This document shows, piece after piece, positions 30,185-36,426 of a stretch of 47,109 bases of DNA. Location: positions 1 to 47,109 of the IMG/VR virus record IMGVR_UViG_3300005518_000020; one strand, 5' to 3'. The number at the start of each line of letters is the position of its first letter. Position 1 is the first letter of the stretch. This DNA comes from a virus. The notes beneath the pieces are model-generated. The model worked only from the letters and a program-made list of their open reading frames with translations. It was not told the DNA's origin and did no database searches. The position numbers were made by a program, and so were the translations under genes.

Positions 30185-30899
30185 GCCGCAGATGAATCCC
30201 CTGGCCTACACTACCTTGATGCACGGACCACCCAAGATTGGAAAGTCGGAGTTCTGGTCTAATACGGACGCCCTTTACCTTGATGCCGGTAACAACCTGA
30301 AGCATCTTGAGGTATACAAGAAACGGGTGGACGACTGGCCCGCTGTGAAAGCCGCGCTCAAGGATGTCTGGAAGCTTATCCAGAAAGGTAAGTGCCCGTA
30401 CAGTGGTATCATCTGGGACGAAACCGGGATGATGTACGACATGGCCTTTACCTACACCTGCGAGAAGCATGGCTTCGAACATCCTGCCGACGAAGCTTAC
30501 GGAAAAGGATGGGAGAAGATCAAGTTCGAGTTCCAACGCGTGGTGAACTTTTCCTGCCGTATGCCTATTGGTACCGTATTCCTTGCACACAGTATCGAGA
30601 AGGATATCGAGGAGCGTACCGGCAAGGTGACACGAATCCAGGCTGACCTTAAAGGAGGATGCCGGAATGTAATTCTGCCCCAGGTTGACACCATCCTGTA
30701 CGCAGGGTTCTCACCTTCAGATGGAGAGACCCGTCTCCTTTACACCACAGGTACGGAGAAGATTGAAGCCGGTAGCCGCGGTAAGAAGTTGTTCCGGTTA
30801 CCGAAGCGGTTGCCGTTCAGTTATCAGGACTACATGGACGCCATCAAAAAGTCTGCCCAACCCAAGGCACCAAAAACAGCCACAAAGGGAGGTAAGTAA
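30162..30899 (+). CDS. Sak4-like RecA-fold ATPase / annealase (245 aa)
   Basis: GTG at 30162 has GTGGAGGG just upstream and lies within the end of the nuclease gene. Walker A is GPPKIGKS (residues 22-29), Walker B is GIIWDET (Asp86, Glu87), and a second motif, TVFLAHSIEKD, follows at about residue 140. The size and layout match phage nucleotide-binding proteins of the Sak4/AAA_24 group, single-strand annealing or RecA-like recombinases. The C-terminus is Lys/Ala-rich (PKAPKTATKGGK). Neighbours (exonuclease before, SSB-like after) fit recombination-dependent replication. Confidence 0.8.
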   Translation: MLPLKKSKPQMNPLAYTTLMHGPPKIGKSEFWSNTDALYLDAGNNLKHLEVYKKRVDDWPAVKAALKDVWKLIQKGKCPYSGIIWDETGMMYDMAFTYTCEKHGFEHPADEAYGKGWEKIKFEFQRVVNFSCRMPIGTVFLAHSIEKDIEERTGKVTRIQADLKGGCRNVILPQVDTILYAGFSPSDGETRLLYTTGTEKIEAGSRGKKLFRLPKRLPFSYQDYMDAIKKSAQPKAPKTATKGGK

Positions 30900-31372
30900 T
30901 GTCCACCGAGTTCCGCAAGAAGCTGTCAAAACTGGAGAAGACCTGGAAGACCGCGAAGGGTAACCAGGAGGCTACCTTCAAGAAGGTTCCCCCAGGAAAG
31001 TACATTACCAAGGTGCATTCCGCACAGCTTGGAATGTCGAAGAACAAGGACAACCCAAGGATGCAGGTTGCCTGGGACTTCAGGGTGATCAAAGGTGATC
31101 ACCTCAACGAACACATCATGACGTGGGACGGCATCGAGAGCGACAACGGGATGTCCATCGTGAAGGGCCGTCTCGAGGCCCTTGGTGTTGAACCGCCCGC
31201 AAAGCTTGCCGATATCGCAGAGGCCCTTGACAACGCCTGTGATATCAAGTGCCTTCTGTCCGTGAAGAAGGCCAAGGGTGCGGGCGACTTCCTGAACGTG
31301 ACCATCCTGAAGCGTCTCAAGAAGAAGAAGTCCAGTGGGGATGACTCGGCGTCGGAGACTGCTGGCCTCTAA
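30899..31372 (+). CDS. DUF669-like single-stranded DNA-binding protein (157 aa)
   Basis: The start follows GGGAGG and touches the previous stop. Residues about 30-75 (VPPGKYITKVHSAQLGMSKN, then NPRMQVAWDFRVIKGDH) have the PxGxY...K.A.....K...NP.....F.V..G pattern of phage DUF669-type SSB proteins. MTWDGI..DNGMSIVKGRLEALGVE follows, and a basic then acidic C-terminal tail (KRLKKKKSSGDDSASETAGL) as in many SSBs. It probably coats single strands made by the exonuclease. A structured RNA lies directly downstream. Confidence 0.75.
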   Translation: MSTEFRKKLSKLEKTWKTAKGNQEATFKKVPPGKYITKVHSAQLGMSKNKDNPRMQVAWDFRVIKGDHLNEHIMTWDGIESDNGMSIVKGRLEALGVEPPAKLADIAEALDNACDIKCLLSVKKAKGAGDFLNVTILKRLKKKKSSGDDSASETAGL

Positions 31373-31382
31373 CGCTGGAGTC

Positions 31383-31484
31383 CTGGGAGTGGGTTACGCG
31401 CCGCGCCCAGCGCCGTGTAGCTACTGTTGGTGGCAGTAGCCGGGATCCGTCTGGTGCCCTCCAGATCCCCGTACCCACTCCCAG
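31383..31484 (+). ncRNA. Cloverleaf-like structured RNA upstream of the primase gene
   Basis: The stretch between the SSB-like gene and the primase gene folds on paper into a four-way junction. A perfect 12-bp closing stem is CTGGGAGTGGGT (31383-31394) with ACCCACTCCCAG (31473-31484). Arm 1 is ACGCGC with GCG-C-CGT (31396-31416, one bulge). Arm 2 is GCTACTG-TTGGTGG-CAGTAGC (31420-31440, perfect 7-bp stem, 7-base loop). Arm 3 is GGGAT..CTGG with CCAG..ATCCC (31443-31469). It is not a canonical tRNA: the closing stem is too long and the T-loop consensus is absent. A leader element, regulatory RNA or branched terminator are possible. Confidence 0.6.
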
Positions 31485-31499
31485 TTTCCCTACTGGAGG
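31458..31499 (+). promoter_or_regulatory. Possible anti-Shine-Dalgarno switch before the primase gene
   Basis: CCTCCAG at 31458-31464, part of arm 3 of the cloverleaf, is exactly complementary to CTGGAGG at 31493-31499, the ribosome binding site of the GTG at 31504. Formation of arm 3 would leave the site free; opening it would allow the site to be masked. This is inferred from complementarity only. Confidence 0.45.
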
Positions 31500-31503
31500 A
31501 TAC

Positions 31504-34293
31504 GTGAGACGAGACCTGAAGGCGTTGTTGCTGGAGAAGGTCAATCCTGTACAGGTTTACGAAGATATCTTAGGCGGGTATGAGTCCGGTCAAAACGTTC
31601 TGTGTCCTTTTCATAGCGACAGTAATCCCAGCGCGAGCGTTCGGGAGAAGGACGGTGCCTTTTATTGCCACTCCTGCGGAAAGAAGTTTTCATCCTTTGT
31701 TGGGTTCTTTGAGGCCTACTATAAGATACCATACCAGACCGCGATGCACAGGTTACACCACCGTTACATTGCACCGGTTGTGCCTTTAAGGAGAGTCTAT
31801 GGGTGGCACAAGGAACTCTGGAAAAGGAAGAAGGTCATTGAATACATCGAAGACAAGAGGGGTATCAGCGAAACCACTATCAAGTTCTTCAAGCTCGGCT
31901 GGAATGGTGAAAGAATTACTATTCCGATATTTAATGAATACGGAACCTGTCTTAACGTTCGTCTGTACCATCCCAGGCGAACACCTAAAATTATCTCTTT
32001 TCGTAAAGGTTATGGCAGCGCCCGCCTTTTCCCTATTGAGAAGTGGAGAGAAGACGAGCAGGAAACCATTCTCGTTGAAGGTGAATGGGACGCTATCCTA
32101 GCGTGGCAGATGGGCTACAACGTGTTAACTTCAACGGGCGGGGCCAACTCATGGACCCCTCAATTTTCGAAGCTCCTAAAGGGAAAGGACGTGGTGATAT
32201 TCTATGATGCTGACAAAGCTGGAAGAGAAGGGGCTAAACGAGTTGGGAAATCAATTAGCGGAGTTGGAAAAACAGTATCAATCGTTTCGGAAAAGCCGCG
32301 AGGGGTTAGGGAAACCTCTAAGGACCTTTCAGATTATGTCGTTAAAGATGGAATCAATACACAATCAATCAGCACACATCTTAGGCATTCTGAGCATGTT
32401 GGAGGTGTTAATGGTTCTAAGAGAGTCGAATCCGAAACCGAAGAAACCATCGAGGTAAAAATCCATGATGCCTCTAAAAGCAGTATATTCTATCGTCCGA
32501 TACGGACAACAGCACACGTGGCCGGAAAACGACTCACCCCATACCTTCCGCCAAAGAAAGTTCGAATCAAATGCCGTATGGATAGAGGCAAACTTTGTCA
32601 AACCTGCCACATGTTACCACACAAGGGAGTGCGAAGTTTTGATTTCAAGGCTACAGACTCAAGAGTACTTGGCCTCATCGATTCCTCCGATTTTTCAATC
32701 AAACGAGTTGCTAGAGACATTGCAAGAATACCACCAGGTTGCACAACGACTGTCGAAACTCTTAGCACCTTCAACATAGAGGAAATTACAGTCATCCCAC
32801 CCATAGATGAGGCGGGCGGGCATTACACCGCCCGTCTTGCTTACTATATAGGCCACGGTCTCCCATCCAATAGGAGCTACTCCTTTGAAGGCTACACGAT
32901 CCCGCACCCGAAGGACCAAAGTGCCACACATATTTTCACCGAAGCAATCCCCGCTCAATCAAGCCTTGAAACATATATCGCAAAACCAGGAATACTCGAA
33001 CGTCTTCGACGATTTAACCCTGGAAGTGGAAGGATTATTACACGACTTAAAGACATTGAAGAATATCTATCATCGAGCGTTACAAGAATCATTAACAGAC
33101 GCTCAATGCACCTCGCTATTGACCTTGTATTTCACTCACCCATTCGATTTGTTTTCAACGGTGAACTCGTTAAAAAAGGATGGCTTGAAGTTGCCGTTAT
33201 CGGTGACACTCGATGTGGTAAGGGATATGTTGCAACTGAGCTCGTTCGGTTCTACGGCCTTGGAGAGATTGCAACTGCTGAAAACTGTTCTTTCGCTGGC
33301 CTCGTCGGTGGAATAATGAAGTCCGGTAATAACATGTCTATCACCTGGGGTTTGATACCCCGTAATACGGGCAGACTTGTTATTATCGACGAGACCAGCG
33401 GCCTTTCCACCAGCGACATTGCACGTATGACCCGTGTCCGTAGCGAGGGCATCGCAGAGATATACAAGATTCAGTCTGAAGCAACCCAAGCCAGAACCCG
33501 TATCGTTTGGCTGTCGAACGCACGGACAGGCCGACCCGTTAACACCTACGCATATGGTGTGGAAACTGTACCGGAGCTTTTCGGAAAGTCGGAGGACGTA
33601 TCCAAGTTGGACTACGCCCTGGTTGTTTCTTCAGGAGAAGTCAAAGCGGAGGTTATCAATGCCTACAGGCACCCGTCAAAGGACGAGGAAGAAGTACCCT
33701 ACGAACGAGAGGATTTTAGGAACCTTATCATGTGGATATGGACACGTACTGAGGATCAAATCTTCTTTACTCCAGAGGCCACGGAGCTCATCCTTACTTC
33801 AGCTATGCATCTTGGGAGGAAGTACCACCCTTCAATCCCACTTATCCAGATTGAAGACGTTCGAATCAAGCTTGCTAAACTTAGTGCAGCAATTGCTGGA
33901 AGAATCTTTAGTGCTGATAAGTCGGGTACCTCCCTACTCATCACAAAAGAATGTGTCGAAGTTGCCCTGTCCTTTTTGTCCTCCATCTACGATAGGCAGC
34001 CAACTTCGTACCTCAACTACAGTGAAAATCAGTACGCCGCCACGACCATTCCGAATGAAGCGGCCGTAACGAGGTTGCTTTACGAGGCCGGTAAGTACCG
34101 TGCCAGTTTGGTACAGGGTCTCCTTGACACCAAGACCCTAGGCATTACGGACGTAGCCGACTTTATGAACTGCGACAAGTTCGTAGCCAAGGAGTTGATA
34201 GGTGAACTTGTCCGTGCAAGGTGCCTTCAGAAGGAGTACAGTTTCTACGTGAAACGCCCGGCGTTTATCAACCTGTTAAGGGGGATGGTATGA
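31504..34293 (+). CDS. Primase (CHC2-Toprim) fused to MCM-like AAA+ helicase (929 aa)
   Basis: GTG at 31504 follows GGAGG by five bases. The N-terminus is a DnaG-type primase: CHC2-like zinc site Cys34, His37, Cys55, Cys58; Toprim motifs VEGEWDA (Glu192) and FYDADKAG (Asp235, Asp237). A linker (about 260-350) leads to KCRMDRGKLCQTC (Cys357, 365, 368), like the zinc site before an MCM N-terminal fold. Walker A is GDTRCGKG (567-574), then AENCSFAGLVGG, Walker B LVIIDET (Asp629, Glu630) and sensor 1 LSNA (Asn672). SKLD (700-703) stands where MCMs have SRFD, so the arginine finger is Lys. The end (about 830-929) resembles a winged helix. Most phage primase-helicases use RecA/DnaB-type motors. It should prime and unwind at the fork. 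Confidence 0.8.
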   Translation: MRRDLKALLLEKVNPVQVYEDILGGYESGQNVLCPFHSDSNPSASVREKDGAFYCHSCGKKFSSFVGFFEAYYKIPYQTAMHRLHHRYIAPVVPLRRVYGWHKELWKRKKVIEYIEDKRGISETTIKFFKLGWNGERITIPIFNEYGTCLNVRLYHPRRTPKIISFRKGYGSARLFPIEKWREDEQETILVEGEWDAILAWQMGYNVLTSTGGANSWTPQFSKLLKGKDVVIFYDADKAGREGAKRVGKSISGVGKTVSIVSEKPRGVRETSKDLSDYVVKDGINTQSISTHLRHSEHVGGVNGSKRVESETEETIEVKIHDASKSSIFYRPIRTTAHVAGKRLTPYLPPKKVRIKCRMDRGKLCQTCHMLPHKGVRSFDFKATDSRVLGLIDSSDFSIKRVARDIARIPPGCTTTVETLSTFNIEEITVIPPIDEAGGHYTARLAYYIGHGLPSNRSYSFEGYTIPHPKDQSATHIFTEAIPAQSSLETYIAKPGILERLRRFNPGSGRIITRLKDIEEYLSSSVTRIINRRSMHLAIDLVFHSPIRFVFNGELVKKGWLEVAVIGDTRCGKGYVATELVRFYGLGEIATAENCSFAGLVGGIMKSGNNMSITWGLIPRNTGRLVIIDETSGLSTSDIARMTRVRSEGIAEIYKIQSEATQARTRIVWLSNARTGRPVNTYAYGVETVPELFGKSEDVSKLDYALVVSSGEVKAEVINAYRHPSKDEEEVPYEREDFRNLIMWIWTRTEDQIFFTPEATELILTSAMHLGRKYHPSIPLIQIEDVRIKLAKLSAAIAGRIFSADKSGTSLLITKECVEVALSFLSSIYDRQPTSYLNYSENQYAATTIPNEAAVTRLLYEAGKYRASLVQGLLDTKTLGITDVADFMNCDKFVAKELIGELVRARCLQKEYSFYVKRPAFINLLRGMV

Positions 34294-34712
34294 GGGAGAC
34301 TTGGTACATTGCGGCACCGTTCTTCACGGACAAGCAGAAGCAGAGGATTCACAGGGTAACAGAGGTCCTTAAGCATCATGGTATCATGGCGTACCTTCCC
34401 ATGGAATTCATGGTCCTTAAGCCCGACGCCACTAAGGAGGAGAAGCGAAAGGTCTTCCATGAGAACGTCCGGCAGATTGCCAAGGCTGACCGAATCCTAG
34501 CCATTCAGGATGAGAAGGACACCGGTACCATATGGGAGATGGGTGCCGCGTACATGCATGGCACCGAAGTAGTAATGGTTTACGTGGACCCCGTGCCCCA
34601 GATTAACGTAATGCTGGAGATGGGTTCCTACGTTTGCTGCAATGGAATATTCCTGCTTGAGAACTGGCTCCGAACCGGCACCATACCCGAAACCCACGCA
34701 ACCACCCAGTAG
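34290..34712 (+). CDS. Nucleoside 2-deoxyribosyltransferase-like protein (140 aa)
   Basis: ATG 34290 overlaps the previous stop (ATGA). The start reads MRETWYIAAPFFTDKQKQRI and the middle has ADRILAIQDEKDTGTIWEMG, which match the nucleoside 2-deoxyribosyltransferase fold (phosphate/sugar loop near YIAAPF; acidic residues Asp74 and catalytic-type Glu83 in the D..DTGT..E.G pattern). Such enzymes move deoxyribose between bases or hydrolyse deoxynucleosides. It begins a run of nucleotide-metabolism genes and may feed an altered or salvaged base into the pool. Substrate unknown. Confidence 0.75.
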   Translation: MRETWYIAAPFFTDKQKQRIHRVTEVLKHHGIMAYLPMEFMVLKPDATKEEKRKVFHENVRQIAKADRILAIQDEKDTGTIWEMGAAYMHGTEVVMVYVDPVPQINVMLEMGSYVCCNGIFLLENWLRTGTIPETHATTQ

Positions 34713-34720
34713 GAGGCATT

Positions 34721-35329
34721 GTGGAACGCTTAAATATGAGGAAGGTACTAATGGGTTCTACGATACGAGCGGCGCACATACATAGGTATAGTTCTATACC
34801 TATCCTACTGAAGGAGAGTGTGGCGGAACACAGCTTCTACGTTGCACTATACGCGCAGATCCTTTCCGACTACCTGAGGTTAGGATGGGACGACAGGCGA
34901 CTTGCCATTGAGTCAGCCCTTCTTCACGACATCGAGGAATCGTTGACGGGCGACTTCCTTCGCTCCTTCAAGAAGAGTAACCCCACCTTAGAATACGAGA
35001 TCAAGAAGGCCGCGGAGCAATGCGCCTTTAAGGTCATCTCTGAGGCGTTCAACCATGCCGATGCACCACCGACCTTCTTCTGGAAGGGTGCGAAGGTACA
35101 GTCCCCTTCTGGTAGGATTGTCCAAATCGCGGACTTCCTCTCCGTAGTCTCCTATCTGTGCAAGGAGGCCGCACTTGGAAATAAGTACGCGATGGCCATG
35201 ATGGAAACGGAACTGATGCAATACCTTAGCCTGTTCCGCAACGCAGGGTTCACGGACTTCCAAGACATCTTGGACGAAGTGGAAGGCATCATCAGGGAGG
35301 GGTGGAAGCATGTCACAGTCACAGTTTGA
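34721..35329 (+). CDS. HD-domain phosphohydrolase, YfbR-like (202 aa)
   Basis: GTG at 34721 has TAGGAGG just upstream. HD motif residues are visible: ESVAEHSFYVA (His37), ALLHDIEESLTGD (His69, Asp70) and IVQIADFLS (Asp about 137). The R...R(Y/W) pattern before ESVAEHS and the overall length are those of YfbR-type 5'-deoxyribonucleotidases, which dephosphorylate deoxynucleoside monophosphates. It overlaps the next gene by 20 bases. In this context it may remove a normal dNMP or help balance the pool for a modified base. Confidence 0.8.
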   Translation: MERLNMRKVLMGSTIRAAHIHRYSSIPILLKESVAEHSFYVALYAQILSDYLRLGWDDRRLAIESALLHDIEESLTGDFLRSFKKSNPTLEYEIKKAAEQCAFKVISEAFNHADAPPTFFWKGAKVQSPSGRIVQIADFLSVVSYLCKEAALGNKYAMAMMETELMQYLSLFRNAGFTDFQDILDEVEGIIREGWKHVTVTV

Positions 35330-35981
35330 GCATGATATACAGGAGTTTTTTGCACATTGTAGGGACAAGTTCGACAGCCGTGGAAAGAAGTACAACTCCG
35401 AAGAGACTGAAATCAAGGACTACCATATCTTCGGAATTCGTTCGGTGTTCCAACATGTGTGGGGAAAGGCACTACGCCTTAAGACGCAGATGCTTTCCCA
35501 ACCGCAGTTGGTAGCGTTCCAAACCACGGACTCTGAGGGACCCGGGATAATGAACGACCTTGTAGACTTAGTGGTCTACGCGGCAATCTTCTATGCCGAG
35601 AATAGGAGACAACTCAAGGTTCTTTACCAGGAAAAGATGTTGGAGGAACTAGATGCACAACCACAACCGGCCATCCGTTTCGCTACTGTCAATAACCCCG
35701 GATCCACTGACCCTGCTGTGGAACGCGTGGTACTGGACCCGGGACAGGGGCAAAGTTCTCGTGGGGCATCAGGATCGGACCATGAATTCAACCCAGTACA
35801 CGAAGCTTGTCCAGCATGCGCTGATGTGCTTAAGGGAGCACGTCCCGATACCGGAGATGGTCCACATGACATGGGGGATATCCAACATCCCGAGGGCACT
35901 CCAGGAACAGATGGTTCGTACTCGGAAGGCGGCGTTCTTCTGCGAGACGATGAGGGTGGTGGACAAAAGCCGGTTCGCTGA
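35310..35981 (+). CDS. Nmad1/DUF1599-like protein with long out-of-frame overlap (223 aa)
   Basis: GGAGGGGTGGAAGC precedes the ATG. The first 115 residues fit the DUF1599/nucleotide-modification-associated domain 1 pattern: FGIRSVFQHVWGKALRLKTQ, then GIMNDLVDLVVYAAIFYAEN, an all-alpha MazG-like fold. From about residue 125 the protein is Gly/Asp/Pro-rich and disordered, and this part (35653-35981) overlaps the ThyX-like gene in another frame. The ThyX frame is clearly the conserved one there, so the tail is probably a by-product of the overlap rather than a functional domain. Such proteins occur near base-modification enzymes in phages. Confidence 0.65.
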   Translation: MSQSQFEHDIQEFFAHCRDKFDSRGKKYNSEETEIKDYHIFGIRSVFQHVWGKALRLKTQMLSQPQLVAFQTTDSEGPGIMNDLVDLVVYAAIFYAENRRQLKVLYQEKMLEELDAQPQPAIRFATVNNPGSTDPAVERVVLDPGQGQSSRGASGSDHEFNPVHEACPACADVLKGARPDTGDGPHDMGDIQHPEGTPGTDGSYSEGGVLLRDDEGGGQKPVR

Positions 35982-36426
35982 CAAAGAAGCCTACTTCGTC
36001 CCGGAGGGACTTGAGAAGAGCTTCACCTATCATGAGTTTATGCGGATGTCACAGAACACGTATAAACTTATGATGGGTGCCGGATTTCCACCAGAGCATG
36101 CGAGAGGTGTGCTCCCGATGCATGTTCACACCTCCCTCGTGATGGGTCTGGACCTGAGGGAGTTCACCCGCATGATGGGCAACCGTACCTGTTGGATTGC
36201 CCAGGGTTCGTACTGGCGGCCTGTAATCGATCAGTTCCAGAAGCAATTACTTATGTGGTTAGGAAGGGAGGTTTGTGACTACATCTTCAACCCGCCGTGC
36301 GAAAGGACGAACCCCCACTGCATCATGCCAGACGAAGCTGAACATCGTCTCGCCGGGGAAAGCCCATATAAGCCTTGCCCCAAGTACACTGAAGAAATTA
36401 GAAAGGTTAGTAGCCAGAAAAGGTAA
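35653..36426 (+). CDS. ThyX-like flavin-dependent thymidylate synthase homologue, divergent signature (257 aa)
   Basis: ATG 35653 has TTGGAGGAACTAG directly upstream, a strong site inside the preceding gene. The N-terminus NRPSVSLLSITPDPL matches the ThyX start. GISNIPRALQEQMVRTRKAA holds the signature region and HARGVLPMHVHTSLVMGLDL the C-terminal ThyX block. In place of RHRxxSxNxxSxR it reads RTRKAAFFCETMR (residues 89-101): first and third Arg and the last Arg are kept, His becomes Thr, the two Ser become Ala and Thr. The fold should be the same, but substrate or chemistry may differ, for example modification of another pyrimidine. Its end overlaps the polymerase gene by 152 bases. Confidence 0.75.
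   Translation: MHNHNRPSVSLLSITPDPLTLLWNAWYWTRDRGKVLVGHQDRTMNSTQYTKLVQHALMCLREHVPIPEMVHMTWGISNIPRALQEQMVRTRKAAFFCETMRVVDKSRFADKEAYFVPEGLEKSFTYHEFMRMSQNTYKLMMGAGFPPEHARGVLPMHVHTSLVMGLDLREFTRMMGNRTCWIAQGSYWRPVIDQFQKQLLMWLGREVCDYIFNPPCERTNPHCIMPDEAEHRLAGESPYKPCPKYTEEIRKVSSQKR

Noticed and set aside
31383-31484. Cloverleaf region as a true tRNA (loop TTGGTGG, possible GGT anticodon)
   Set aside because: The closing stem is 12 bp instead of 7, the anticodon-like stem is 7 bp, and there is no GTTCRA T-loop, so I report it only as a structured RNA.
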